Source: Bacillota bacterium (GTDB taxonomy: Bacteria > Bacillota > Clostridia > Caldicoprobacterales > DTU083). From it: a stretch of DNA of 51,434 nucleotides. The stretch is from contig JAKPIB010000025.1 in the NCBI GenBank assembly GCA_029549985.1, positions 1 to 51,434 on the forward strand, written 5' to 3'. The translations under genes were made by a program, and so were the position numbers. Shown here piece by piece: positions 25,304-33,757 of the stretch (position 1 is the stretch's first letter; every line of letters begins with the position of its first letter). The notes under the pieces are model-generated. The model saw nothing but the letters and a program-made list of their open reading frames with translations, ran no database searches and was not told the origin of the DNA.

Positions 25304-25384
25304 GCAAAATTATATAATGCATGTATAATATGGGTATAATGGAATATAATAATCACAAGAAAATCTCCACATAAGGGAGGAATT

Positions 25385-25460
25385 TTGGATAGGGTGTCGA
25401 ATACACATAAATGTAACAATTTCGTAATATTCGAAATATAAGTGTAATATAATCCTATCC
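25385..25460 (+). promoter_or_regulatory. Leader region of the M23 gene: mini-ORF, Spo0A box, dyad
   Basis: AAGGGAGG (25373-25380) precedes TTG at 25385, opening an 18-codon reading frame to 25441. A Spo0A-box core TGTCGAA lies at 25395-25401. GGATAGG (25387-25393) is complementary to CCTATCC (25454-25460), which abuts the SD of the M23 gene. Whether the mini-ORF is translated or the dyad folds is unknown. Confidence 0.3.
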
Positions 25461-25476
25461 GGAAGGAGTCCACTCC

Positions 25477-27039
25477 ATGGCTCAAAAGAGGCTAGATGCC
25501 GCACTGAAGAAGGCCTGTTCTACAGCAGGTGAATTGCTTAAGAGGATGAAGGAAATGGTGCCCCTGAAAAAGAAGGTGTCTCTTAAAGGCAAGCTGCCCA
25601 TGTATGCGGGCAAGACAAAGGATTTCATGGTGTCCAAGGCATCAGCTCTGGCGCAGGCACCCTTGCATAAAAAGCGCAGGGTGGTAGCCATAGCTGTTGT
25701 TTCTGTTTTTGTTTTCACAGGGGCTATAGTTGGCGTAAAGGCGGTCACCAGTCCGGTCGATCAGGCGGCAGAGCTTGTGGATGCATTCAAGGTTTCCCTT
25801 CGTGATAAGCACATAGGCTATGTGGAAGATGTGGACACAGTAGCCGCCATTATCAGCCAGGTGAGGCAGGAAGCCATGGAGGTCTATGCCATGGAGGTTG
25901 AGCTCGATACGGCATTCAATTATGAAAAGGTAGCCATAAGCCCTGAGCTTCTGACTCAAACCTCTGAGATAGCAAGAGCGGTCCGCAGCGGGATAGATGT
26001 AAAGGTGAATGCCTGCGCCCTCCTGGTCAATGGAGAGCAGATAGGCATCCTGAGGTCCGACGAGGAGGTCGGAAGGCTGCTGGACCTGGTCAAACAGCCT
26101 TTCCTTACTGAAGGAAGCTCGGTTGAAAGCGTAGAAATAGTTGAAGAGGTCGAAACTGTCCCTGTTTGCGTTGATTATGGTGAGGTACTGGACGCCGAAT
26201 CCCTTGCCGAAGAAATAGCAAGGGGCAGGGAGACAGTGGAGGAATATACTGTGGTCAGTGGGGATACCCTCTGGTCCATTTCCAAAAAATATGACATGAC
26301 CATAGATGAGCTTGCGGCCATGAATCCGGAAATCCAGGACCTGAATAGGCTGAGGCTCGGTCAGAAGCTGAAGCTCTCCTACCCCAAGAGCGTGATCAGC
26401 GTCGCAACCGTTGAGTTGGTCGAGTATGAGGTAGCTATCCCCTACAAGACAGAATACACCAAGGACAAGTCAATGTATACCAACCAGAGCAAGACCGTTC
26501 GTTCAGGCAAGAACGGGGCAAAGCTGGTTCAGGCCCGCGTATCCAAGGTAAACGGGGTCGAGGAAAGCAGGGAGATCATTTCCGAAAAAGTGATCAAAGA
26601 GCCCGTGACTATGATCATTGCCCAGGGCACCAAGGCCATACCCCTGGTGTCCCGCGGCAGCGGCGCCCTGCTATGGCCAACGAAGGGCAACATCACCAGT
26701 GGTTTTGGCTACAGGTATATATTCGGCAAGAGAGACTTCCACCATGGCATTGATATTGCCAACTCCGTAGGTACACCCATATATGCAGCAGAGGCCGGTA
26801 CGGTGACCTTTACCGGCAGGGACGGAAGCTATGGCAATCTTATCAAGATCGACCATGGCGAGAATGTAGAGACAAGGTATGCCCACCTAAGCCAGATCCT
26901 GGTCTCCAAAGGCCAGCAGGTCAAGCGGGGACAGCTGATCGCTTATATGGGCAATACAGGCAGGACCACGGGCCCCCATCTGCATTTTGAAGTACGCTTG
27001 AATGGTACGGCTTTGAATCCGAGAAAATATCTGGACTGA
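25477..27039 (+). CDS. Membrane-anchored peptidoglycan endopeptidase (LysM-G5-M23)
   Basis: Protein of 520 aa. A basic cytoplasmic N-terminus precedes one membrane helix (about residues 68-90). The outer part has a helical region, a LysM domain (EYTVVSGDTLWSISKKYDMT, about 264-312), a G5 domain (about 318-390) and a C-terminal M23/LytM peptidase. Zinc/catalytic residues are visible: H422 and D426 (HHGIDIA), and H501/H503 (HLHFEVR). It should bind and cleave peptidoglycan cross-bridges during growth or sporulation. A GGAAGGAG SD precedes the ATG. Confidence 0.93.
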   Translation: MAQKRLDAALKKACSTAGELLKRMKEMVPLKKKVSLKGKLPMYAGKTKDFMVSKASALAQAPLHKKRRVVAIAVVSVFVFTGAIVGVKAVTSPVDQAAELVDAFKVSLRDKHIGYVEDVDTVAAIISQVRQEAMEVYAMEVELDTAFNYEKVAISPELLTQTSEIARAVRSGIDVKVNACALLVNGEQIGILRSDEEVGRLLDLVKQPFLTEGSSVESVEIVEEVETVPVCVDYGEVLDAESLAEEIARGRETVEEYTVVSGDTLWSISKKYDMTIDELAAMNPEIQDLNRLRLGQKLKLSYPKSVISVATVELVEYEVAIPYKTEYTKDKSMYTNQSKTVRSGKNGAKLVQARVSKVNGVEESREIISEKVIKEPVTMIIAQGTKAIPLVSRGSGALLWPTKGNITSGFGYRYIFGKRDFHHGIDIANSVGTPIYAAEAGTVTFTGRDGSYGNLIKIDHGENVETRYAHLSQILVSKGQQVKRGQLIAYMGNTGRTTGPHLHFEVRLNGTALNPRKYLD

Positions 27040-27069
27040 TTATCCAGGTGATATAAGCCAGGCTATGCG

Positions 27070-27103
27070 AAAGCCCGGGTGAGCACAACTCCCGGGCTTT
27101 ATT
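27070..27103 (+). terminator. Terminator after the M23 gene
   Basis: AAAGCCCGGG (27070-27079) pairs with CCCGGGCTTT (27091-27100) across an 11-nt loop; only a short T-rich tail follows. Confidence 0.7.
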
Positions 27104-27195
27104 TGCAGGTATTCCGGTATTTGGATCAAGCCACGACGTGTGATATATGTTATAATATATCCGGTCTTATATCCCTCATCAAAAGGGGGATCTCA

Positions 27196-28014
27196 ATGAG
27201 GTCAGGAAAACGGGTATTATATGCTGTGGCACCGGTGCTTGTACTTGTGGTCTTGCTAGGATGCAGCTTGCGCTTTGCAACATATATCCACGCCGGTGTG
27301 TATCCCGCATACAGGTTCCTGCAGGGCCGGATCATTGCCGTGAGGACAGGCAGCACTGAGCCGATAGAGACCGACGGCTTTATAATCCATAGCCGGCCCG
27401 GCATTGAAGCCGGAGCTGATGAGATAATCGATATCGCCCATCTCTACAGCGCCGGAGTCTATGAGTTCTTTGGCTATGACAGGTCAAGGCCTGTTGAAAT
27501 AGTATTGTTCGATGATGAAAAGGAGCTGAAAAAGGCCTTGTTCATACCGGAGGACCTATCCGCCATAGGGGCATATGCCGGAGGCCGGATAAACCTGCTT
27601 GGCCCTGAGAGCCTGAGCGAGGGATCGGCAGAAGGCAACCGGCCGGAAAATGTTTTTGTACATGAACTGGCCCACCTTGTCATGGATGATATCTGCAGGG
27701 GCAACTATCCCATGTGGTTCACTGAGGGCAGCTCCTTATATGTCGAATACCTGCTGCTTGGTTATGAATGGGGCGTAGGGTTTGAATATGACAGGGTATA
27801 TACGGTAGATGAGCTCACCCAAAGCTTCAGTGAACTGGATGAGCAGGCAGCCTACCGGCAGTCCTTTCTGCTGGTCCGGGGCCTGGTAGAAGGCTACGGA
27901 GCCGGGACATACCGGAGCCTGCTGCACGCCCTTGGAAAGGGAGAACCCTTTGAGACTGCCTTTTGCCGCATATACGGCTTTGACAGCAGGGAACTGGCAG
28001 AGCAGGCGCAATAG
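27196..28014 (+). CDS. Lipoprotein-like MA-family (gluzincin) metallopeptidase
   Basis: Protein of 272 aa. The hydrophobic N-terminus ends in VLLGC, a probable lipobox. The catalytic site is H156-E157-L-A-H160 (VHELAHLVMDD), with the third ligand E177 in MWFTEGSSLYVEY. The HExxH-x16-E arrangement matches the peptidase-MA-like domain. Substrate unknown; it likely acts outside the membrane. ATG 27196 follows GGGGGA by 5 nt; longer in-frame starts run back into the preceding terminator. Confidence 0.8.
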   Translation: MRSGKRVLYAVAPVLVLVVLLGCSLRFATYIHAGVYPAYRFLQGRIIAVRTGSTEPIETDGFIIHSRPGIEAGADEIIDIAHLYSAGVYEFFGYDRSRPVEIVLFDDEKELKKALFIPEDLSAIGAYAGGRINLLGPESLSEGSAEGNRPENVFVHELAHLVMDDICRGNYPMWFTEGSSLYVEYLLLGYEWGVGFEYDRVYTVDELTQSFSELDEQAAYRQSFLLVRGLVEGYGAGTYRSLLHALGKGEPFETAFCRIYGFDSRELAEQAQ

Positions 28015-28107
28015 GACGGTATTTGGCTGAAACCGGCTTTACATTCGCTTTGTTACGAAAATGTTAACAAAAAGCAATCTTTTGATAATGAAACCAGAAC
28101 AAATGCG

Positions 28108-28116
28108 TGTTATAAT
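28108..28116 (+). promoter_or_regulatory. Extended -10 promoter upstream of murA
   Basis: TGT-TATAAT (28108-28116), an extended -10 with no strong -35, 105 nt before murA. Confidence 0.4.
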
Positions 28117-28221
28117 AGGCATGGTAGTATGGATAATTATGCGGATATAAGGCCGGAAGGGTTTAGGTATACAAAAGAATACGGGAGGTGGAAGCCTTTG
28201 CCCTAAGGCAGAGGCGCTGCT

Positions 28222-29520
28222 TTGGAAAAACTTCTGATTAACGGTGGCAAGAGATTGACAGGGACTATAAAAGTAGGGGGAGCCAAGAACGCAGCAGTTG
28301 CCATACTGCCTGCTGCACTGTTGTCAGACAGCCCCTGCGTTATCAGTAACCTTCCTTATATAGATGATGTTATAGTAATATCCAGGATCATGGAGCAGTT
28401 GAATGCCAGGGTCGCCATGATCGGGCCCGGCAAGGCGGTAGTAAACGCTACCGGCCAGATCGACTGCAAGGCTACCAGCGACATGATAAAGAAGATGCGC
28501 GGCTCGATCTACCTCCTGGGCGCTCTCCTGGGCAGGGAAGGCAGAGTCGAGATGCTCTTGCCCGGGGGGTGCGAGATAGGTGCCCGCCCGATAGATCAGC
28601 ATATAAAGGGCTTTGAAGCCCTGGGTGCCAGCATCGATATAAGCCACGGCACCATTAAGGCACAGGCTGACAAGCTGGTAGGAGCGGAGATCTATCTGGA
28701 CGTTGTCTCCGTGGGAGCTACCATAAACATAATGCTGGCAGCAGTCAAGGCAGAGGGCATGACTACGATCGTCAATGCAGCAAAGGAGCCCCATGTCGTA
28801 GACGTGGCCAACTTCCTCAATGCCATGGGTGCCAACGTAAAAGGCGCCGGTACAGACACCATTAGGATAAAGGGCGTGGAGAAACTCACCGGCTGCGAGT
28901 ATTCCATCATACCGGATCAGATAGAAGCGGGCACATACATGATAGCAGCCGCTGCCACCGGCGGGGACATAACCGTAAAGGGTGTCATCCCCAAGCATCT
29001 GGAGTCGGTCACAGCCAAGCTGCTTGAAATGGGCATGGAGGTCATCGAAAGGGATGACAGCATCAGAGTAAAGGGAACAGGCAGGCCCAGGAAGGTGACC
29101 ATAAAGACACTTCCCTATCCTGGGTTCCCGACAGATCTGCAGCAGCCAACGACATCTCTGCTCAGCATATGCGACGGCGTAAGTATCATAAACGAAAGCG
29201 TCTGGGAGAGCAGGTTCAGGCATGTTGAAGAGCTCAGGCGAATGGGTGCGGATATAAAGGTTGAGGACCGCATCGCGATCATACAGGGAGTCGAAAAGCT
29301 GACGGGAGCATCGGTCGTCGCTACTGACCTGAGGGCGGGCGTGGCCCTGGTCATAGCCGGGCTCATGGCCGAAGGGCTCACAGAGATAGAGAATGTGCAT
29401 TTCATCGACAGGGGCTATGAGCGCATTGAAGAAAAGCTGGCCGGCCTGGGCGCGGACATCAGAAGAGTGGCTGACGGCGAGGCTGCTTTGAAAGTGGTCA
29501 ACTCGGACGCTGTGGTATAA
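28222..29520 (+). CDS. murA: UDP-N-acetylglucosamine 1-carboxyvinyltransferase
   Basis: Protein of 432 aa, standard length. It catalyses the first committed step of peptidoglycan synthesis, transfer of enolpyruvate from PEP to UDP-GlcNAc. [18 protein letters not shown] is the N-terminal signature. The PEP-binding cysteine is C117 ([11 protein letters not shown]), the same number as in E. coli and the target of fosfomycin. The C-terminal domain has [10 protein letters not shown]. The start must be the TTG at 28222, since an in-frame stop lies at 28204; the SD (AGAGG) is modest, while a much stronger one 30 nt upstream serves a two-codon frame. Confidence 0.96.
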   Translation: MEKLLINGGKRLTGTIKVGGAKNAAVAILPAALLSDSPCVISNLPYIDDVIVISRIMEQLNARVAMIGPGKAVVNATGQIDCKATSDMIKKMRGSIYLLGALLGREGRVEMLLPGGCEIGARPIDQHIKGFEALGASIDISHGTIKAQADKLVGAEIYLDVVSVGATINIMLAAVKAEGMTTIVNAAKEPHVVDVANFLNAMGANVKGAGTDTIRIKGVEKLTGCEYSIIPDQIEAGTYMIAAAATGGDITVKGVIPKHLESVTAKLLEMGMEVIERDDSIRVKGTGRPRKVTIKTLPYPGFPTDLQQPTTSLLSICDGVSIINESVWESRFRHVEELRRMGADIKVEDRIAIIQGVEKLTGASVVATDLRAGVALVIAGLMAEGLTEIENVHFIDRGYERIEEKLAGLGADIRRVADGEAALKVVNSDAVV

Positions 29521-29611
29521 CATATAATTATAAAATGGAATCATACTATTTGACATATTGAAGTGTCAGTTAACCGAATACCGGATATAAGCTGATATAA
29601 AGGAGAAAGCC

Positions 29612-29638
29612 ATGAGGAGGATATTCTTAGCTTTTTAA
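29612..29638 (+). CDS. Leader peptide MRRIFLAF of the ABC-F attenuator
   Basis: An ATG 6 nt after AGGAG (29601-29605) opens eight codons and a TAA. Codons 5-8 (Phe-Leu-Ala-Phe) form the 5' arm of a 10-bp helix with 29730-29739, so a ribosome stalled here would change the downstream fold. Short hydrophobic leaders of this kind control antibiotic-induced genes such as msrD and erm. Inferred; no homologue of this peptide is known to me. Confidence 0.6.
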   Translation: MRRIFLAF

Positions 29639-29808
29639 GTTAATACGACCGATAGAGGCGCAGGAGATATCCCCGGCCTCGTTGCCGGGTTGTGAGCCGT
29701 GCTTTTTTGCTGTGCGCCTTTATCCATATAAGCTAAGAACATCGGTTCGAATGGCAGTAATAAGGACAGCTATATCAGTCATCCAAGGCCTATTTATATA
29801 TCGTGATT
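29624..29808 (+). promoter_or_regulatory. Structured attenuator leader upstream of the ABC-F gene
   Basis: Two nested helices are directly visible. TTCTTAGCTT (29624-29633) pairs perfectly with AAGCTAAGAA (29730-29739). Inside it, GATAGAGGCGCA (29651-29662) pairs with TGCGCCTTTATC (29713-29724) with one G-U. CCCGGC/GCCGGG forms an inner hairpin. A candidate antiterminator is CAGTAATA (29755-29762), which can pair over 8 nt with TGTTATTG (29814-29821) in the terminator's left arm. Together with the leader peptide this fits ribosome-mediated transcription attenuation. Confidence 0.6.
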
Positions 29809-29809
29809 G

Positions 29810-29847
29810 AAACTGTTATTGGACGATCGTTCAGTAGCAGTTTTTTT
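29810..29847 (+). terminator. Intrinsic terminator just before the ABC-F gene
   Basis: A 16-bp stem with three G-U pairs (29810-29825 with 29828-29843) ends in seven T residues, 35 bp before the ABC-F start. Nothing but the leader peptide lies upstream for it to terminate since murA, so it is best read as a regulatory terminator. Confidence 0.85.
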
Positions 29848-29882
29848 GTTGGCCGAAGGATGACAGACGGGGAGAGTGAAAT

Positions 29883-31685
29883 ATGGCGCTATTGTTCCAA
29901 TGCATTGATATAAAAAAGGATTTTGGGCTGCAGTCTGTTTTGAAGCAGGTATCCTTTGACATAGAAGAGGGTGAGAGAGTAGGCCTGGTAGGGGAAAACG
30001 GGGCCGGAAAGACGACCCTGGCTGATATCATATATGGCAGCGTCAAGCCTGATGAGGGAAGCATCATCTGGCACAAGAAGGACGTCAGGATTGGCTACCT
30101 GAGGCAGTCAGCCTATTATACCTCCGAAACCCTCGGCGGCCTTCTAAGGGACTGGGGCGTAAAGAAGCTCTTAAACACCTTGACGGACACAGCAGATGGG
30201 CTTGTATCCGAGCTCGCAGGCAGCTGGGGGAATGAGCGGCTTGATGCCTTGAGCGGAGGTGAAAAGACAAAGCTTGCCCTGGCCAGGGTCTGGGCCGACG
30301 AGCCTGACCTGCTCATCCTGGACGAGCCTACGAACCATCTTGATTACAAGGGCGTCAGGTGGCTCATAGAAGAGCTTGCCCGTTTCGCAGGCACGATTTT
30401 GATAATATCCCATGACCGGTACTTTCTGGACAGGACAGCACACTGCATCCTGGAGATAGAGGACGGCAGGATACTGGAATACAGGGGCAACTATTCCTTT
30501 TACCGGGCAGAGAAGAGGAAAAGATATGAGGATATGCTCCATGCCTACAAGGTGCAGGAAAGGTACAAGGAAAAGCTTGCCCAGGAGATAAGGCAGCTTA
30601 GGGAATGGGCGGGCAAAGCCCACAGGGACTCAACCAAAAAGGACAGAAGCTCGGGCGTAAAGATGGGCTTTAAGGAATATCACCGGGTAAAGGCGAAGAA
30701 GCTGGACAAAAGGGTCAAGTCAAAAATCAAGCGGCTTGAAAAGCTTAAGGCCGAAGGGATAGATAAGCCCGTCGAAGAAGCAGGGGTGAAGTTTACCTTT
30801 GAGTACGGGGAGAAAAAAGGCAGGCGGATAATAGAGGCCGTCAATATAAGCAAGAGCTTTGGCAGCAGAGCCTTGTTCAGCGACAGCAGCTTTTACATCC
30901 TGCGGGGCGAAAGGGTAGGCATATTCGGCGAAAACGGCTGCGGTAAAACAACCCTGGTCAAAGCCCTGATAGGGCAGGAAACGGTAGAGGGAGGCCTGTT
31001 TGTTTCGCCGAATGCTGAAATAGGGTACATGAGCCAGGATGTGCTTGATTTCAGCAATAGCGGACAGACAGCCCTTGACCTGTTCGACATGGGCGACAGG
31101 AGGGAGCAGGGGCGGATCCGCACCATGCTTGCTAATTTGGGGTTCACGGCGGACCTTTTGTCCAAGCCTGTATGTGACTTAAGCCTGGGGGAGCAGACCA
31201 GGCTCAAGCTGGCGGGCTTTATATACAGGCAGTGCGATGTGCTTATCCTTGATGAGCCGACCAACCACCTGGATATCCACGCCAGGGAGCAGCTTGAGGA
31301 TGCCCTCCTCCAATATGACGGGACGATCCTGCTGGTGACCCATGACAGGTATATGCTTGAGCAGGTATGTGACAAGCTTCTTGTATTTGAAGGAGGAAAG
31401 ATAGAAAGAATTGAAGGAAGTCCGGCAAGCTATCTGAAAAACTACATAAATGACACTGTGGACACTGTGCATAATGTGGATAAAAAATCGCGAAACAAGA
31501 GCAATGATCCTGCAAAGGATGTGGATAAGCTTGAAAAAATCAAGGCCGAGGAGCTGATGATACTGGAAAACCAGATCATAACGGTCCTCGGCAAGCTAAG
31601 CCTGGCAAAGCCGGGTACGGAGGAATATGAAAAGCTCGACGCCGAATTCAAGGCGCTGATGGCGAGAAAGCAGGAGCTTGGCTAA
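29883..31685 (+). CDS. ABC-F ATPase, antibiotic-resistance (ribosome protection) type
   Basis: Protein of 600 aa with two ABC domains and no membrane segments. The first has Walker A GENGAGKTT (about residue 37), signature LSGGEKTKLALAR (about 123) and DLLILDEPTNHLD. The second has GENGCGKTT (about 349), LSLGEQTRLKLAG and VLILDEPTNHLD. Between them is a long basic linker (about 205-300) containing KAHRDSTKKDRSSG and RVKAKKLDKRVKSKIKRLEK. That linker resembles Lsa, Vga, VmlR and CplR proteins, which displace lincosamides, pleuromutilins or streptogramins from the ribosome. A charged C-terminal extension follows. The attenuator upstream supports drug-inducible expression. Exact drug range unknown. 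Confidence 0.88.
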   Translation: MALLFQCIDIKKDFGLQSVLKQVSFDIEEGERVGLVGENGAGKTTLADIIYGSVKPDEGSIIWHKKDVRIGYLRQSAYYTSETLGGLLRDWGVKKLLNTLTDTADGLVSELAGSWGNERLDALSGGEKTKLALARVWADEPDLLILDEPTNHLDYKGVRWLIEELARFAGTILIISHDRYFLDRTAHCILEIEDGRILEYRGNYSFYRAEKRKRYEDMLHAYKVQERYKEKLAQEIRQLREWAGKAHRDSTKKDRSSGVKMGFKEYHRVKAKKLDKRVKSKIKRLEKLKAEGIDKPVEEAGVKFTFEYGEKKGRRIIEAVNISKSFGSRALFSDSSFYILRGERVGIFGENGCGKTTLVKALIGQETVEGGLFVSPNAEIGYMSQDVLDFSNSGQTALDLFDMGDRREQGRIRTMLANLGFTADLLSKPVCDLSLGEQTRLKLAGFIYRQCDVLILDEPTNHLDIHAREQLEDALLQYDGTILLVTHDRYMLEQVCDKLLVFEGGKIERIEGSPASYLKNYINDTVDTVHNVDKKSRNKSNDPAKDVDKLEKIKAEELMILENQIITVLGKLSLAKPGTEEYEKLDAEFKALMARKQELG

Positions 31686-31698
31686 ATAATAACAAGCT

Positions 31699-33207
31699 CT
31701 ACTTTGATACCCGGAATATATGTTTATACTCCAGGCTTGCTTCAGGAGGTGTGCCACGTATATAACAATGACCGATCCATACCTCATTATCAAGCAGAAA
31801 TATCCTGTACCCTGTATCAGCGCCCGCAGAATCAAGTACCTTGTAGGCCTCTTTCCTGTCATAGGATGAAAGGTCGATGACACCGAACTCGTCACCTTCA
31901 CCGAATGCATGAAATTTATTTTCCAGGGTTACCTTTTCATATATAGGGTTTTTGACGCTGATCCTTCTTGCAGATACTTGGATAGAGGACTGTGACAGAT
32001 CCAACGTGAAATCGTTTTTTGATATTTCATATATTGTTCCTTTGTGCTGCTTAAGATAATAGTCTGGAAAGCTTGAGCTTATAGGTGCCAGAAAAATCAG
32101 GTCCATAATTTCGTAAACGCCGTATATATCAGTGAGACTGTCACCTTCGTTCGCCACAGGATTCTTGTCTCTGTTGAATATAGGGTTGGCGATAAGAGCG
32201 GCTATTGTGCCAACACAGACAGTAATCGCTATCATCACCAGCCATGCCTTGGGCTTTTTGAATGACAGCACGTTTTTCACCCTCTTCCTGGTATTGCTTT
32301 CACCAAAGGCCAGAAGACCTGCTGCGTGGAACCTGCGGTTCATCGCAAAGGACAACAGGGACAAGCTGTAGTCCTTTTTTATGGAGGAGCCCATAACTGA
32401 CAATACATGCTCGTCACAGCTCATTTCCATATCGCGGCCGGAGCAAAAGTATGCTATCCAGACCAGGGGGTTGAACCAGTATATGGCCGCGATCAAAAAG
32501 GACATAGGCCTTATTATATGGTCGAGCCGCTTTATATGATACTCTTCATGCCTCAGGATATACTCTTTTTCACTGTCGTTCATCCGGAAAGGCAGGTATA
32601 TTCGGGGCTTTAGAAATCCAAGCACAAAAGGTGAGGAGATGTTTTCACATTCATATACATTGCCTTTCAGCAGCACTGCCTTTGACAAATTCTGCTTCAG
32701 CTTTATAAAGCGTACCAAGCTGCATGCCAGCAGTGCCACGATGCCGGCGATCCAAATTACAGACGCTACATTAGTAACAATGTGTAAAAGGCTGGGGACC
32801 GATCCAACCGCTGTTTGTCCGGGAACATCCGGCAAAGGCTGAAATGGGCTGCGGGATATGCTGTGTATGGTAAGGCTTTCCCTTATTAAGCTATTAGCAA
32901 CGGAAATACCGGTTGTGATATCAGAAAGGTCAAAATTGCCCGGAGTATCGGGAATATAGGTCAGCGCGCCGCTGACCGGCGTCTGGGCCCTGGACATATC
33001 AAAGAAACCAATGTTGAAAATGCTGATAACGGACGGGAAAGACACAGGGCATATGAGCCTGAAGGCAGCAGCTATCCAAAGGCTGTATGAAAAAACCTTG
33101 GGTGACTTTTTTATAAGCTGCCGGACAATCAGTATGGCTATGATGATATAACCTGCAGTTATGCTCATATTGAGGACTTTAAGGAACACTTGATTTAAAA
33201 GCTCCAT
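31699..33207 (-). CDS. BlaR1-like M56 receptor protease with a non-PBP sensor domain
   Basis: Protein of about 502 aa. Membrane helices occur near residues 18-30, 40-58, 150-168 and 315-335. The cytoplasmic zinc protease site HEEYH is at about residues 220-224, within ILRHEEYHIKRLDH, followed by FNPLVWIAYFCSGRDMEMSCDE, the M56 signature. The C-terminal 165 residues face outside and lack the STxK and KTG motifs of the BlaR1/MecR1 penicillin sensor. The inducer is therefore probably not a beta-lactam bound covalently. The start at 33207 is 7 nt after GGAGG, immediately after the blaI stop. It should cleave or inactivate the BlaI-type repressor when triggered. Confidence 0.85.
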   Translation of the reverse strand: MELLNQVFLKVLNMSITAGYIIIAILIVRQLIKKSPKVFSYSLWIAAAFRLICPVSFPSVISIFNIGFFDMSRAQTPVSGALTYIPDTPGNFDLSDITTGISVANSLIRESLTIHSISRSPFQPLPDVPGQTAVGSVPSLLHIVTNVASVIWIAGIVALLACSLVRFIKLKQNLSKAVLLKGNVYECENISSPFVLGFLKPRIYLPFRMNDSEKEYILRHEEYHIKRLDHIIRPMSFLIAAIYWFNPLVWIAYFCSGRDMEMSCDEHVLSVMGSSIKKDYSLSLLSFAMNRRFHAAGLLAFGESNTRKRVKNVLSFKKPKAWLVMIAITVCVGTIAALIANPIFNRDKNPVANEGDSLTDIYGVYEIMDLIFLAPISSSFPDYYLKQHKGTIYEISKNDFTLDLSQSSIQVSARRISVKNPIYEKVTLENKFHAFGEGDEFGVIDLSSYDRKEAYKVLDSAGADTGYRIFLLDNEVWIGHCYIRGTPPEASLEYKHIFRVSK

Positions 33208-33209
33208 GA

Positions 33210-33572
33210 TCATTCCTCCATGTATTTGTCGATCAGCCGCTTGATTTCCTCTGCTTCCTTTTGAGATATTTTTCTGCCGCTTAAGAATGCTACCAGGAAA
33301 TTAGGCAGCGAGCCGTCAAAGGTACGCTCAACAAAGTAATCAGTTTCTTCTGCCTGCACGCTTTCCTTGGGGATCAGGACTTCCACGACTGCATTTTCAT
33401 TTTTGATAAAGCCCCGTTCACTGAGCTTTTTTATCACTGTATAGGTAGTGGACTTTTTCCAGCCCAGCTTTTCCGCGCAAAGCTCCACCAGCCTGCCTGA
33501 ACCGATGGGGGCATGGTCCCATACTATGGTCATGAATCTGTATTCGCTGTCACAAAGCTTAAGGCTCCCCAT
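33210..33572 (-). CDS. BlaI/MecI/CopY family transcriptional repressor
   Basis: Protein of 120 aa. The winged helix is seen in LCDSEYRFMTIVWDHAPIGS followed by KSTTYTVIKKLSERGFI. The C-terminal dimerisation helix is FLVAFLSGRKISQKEAEEIKRLIDKY. It binds dyad operators as a dimer and is inactivated by proteolysis. Two dyads of exactly the right type overlap its own promoter. It is co-transcribed with the M56 receptor. Confidence 0.92.
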   Translation of the reverse strand: MGSLKLCDSEYRFMTIVWDHAPIGSGRLVELCAEKLGWKKSTTYTVIKKLSERGFIKNENAVVEVLIPKESVQAEETDYFVERTFDGSLPNFLVAFLSGRKISQKEAEEIKRLIDKYMEE

Positions 33573-33630
33573 GAAAATGAACCCCTTCCTATCGCCAAAT
33601 GTAGCTTTGATATAATTTTTGCAGGATATG

Positions 33631-33685
33631 GGTCTATATTAATAGACCTCAATATGAGTCTATAACAATAGACCGAGTTTGTCAA
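33631..33685 (-). promoter_or_regulatory. blaI-like promoter with twin operators
   Basis: On the minus strand TTGACA (33685-33680), a 17-nt spacer and TAGACT (33662-33657) form the promoter. Two copies of the dyad GTCTAT-N4-ATAGAC overlap it: 33658-33673 spans spacer and -10, and 33632-33647 covers the transcript start region. Centres are 26 bp apart. This is the layout of autoregulated BlaI/MecI promoters. Confidence 0.8.
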
Positions 33686-33709
33686 GGGCTTTCTTAACAA
33701 ATTTTCACA

Positions 33710-33745
33710 TAAAAAATAACGGCATAAAAATCACTTATGCCGTTA
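33710..33745 (-). terminator. Terminator after malic enzyme
   Basis: TAACGGCATAA (33717-33727) pairs with TTATGCCGTTA (33735-33745) across 7 nt; on the minus strand it is followed by a T-run. Confidence 0.85.
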
Positions 33746-33757
33746 CTGCTGTTCTGC

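Noticed and set aside
28324-29556. Long minus-strand frame opposite murA
   Set aside because: Shadow frame of a conserved gene; no SD and no recognisable protein.
29550-29591. TTGACA at 29550 as promoter of the ABC-F leader
   Set aside because: A -10 at correct spacing is poor; the only TATAA-like hexamer is 30 nt away. The leader may use it, but I could not support it as a feature.
29651-29724. Lysine riboswitch in front of the ABC-F gene
   Set aside because: The GATAGAGGCGC start resembles an L-box, but the conserved AGTA region and the closing element are absent, the element is too short, and the downstream gene has nothing to do with lysine.
31457-31528. Two further perfect DnaA boxes (31475-31483 and 31520-31528)
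   Set aside because: They lie inside the ABC-F coding region and encode Val-Asp-Lys stretches; coding constraint explains them well enough, although they warn that such 9-mers can recur by chance.
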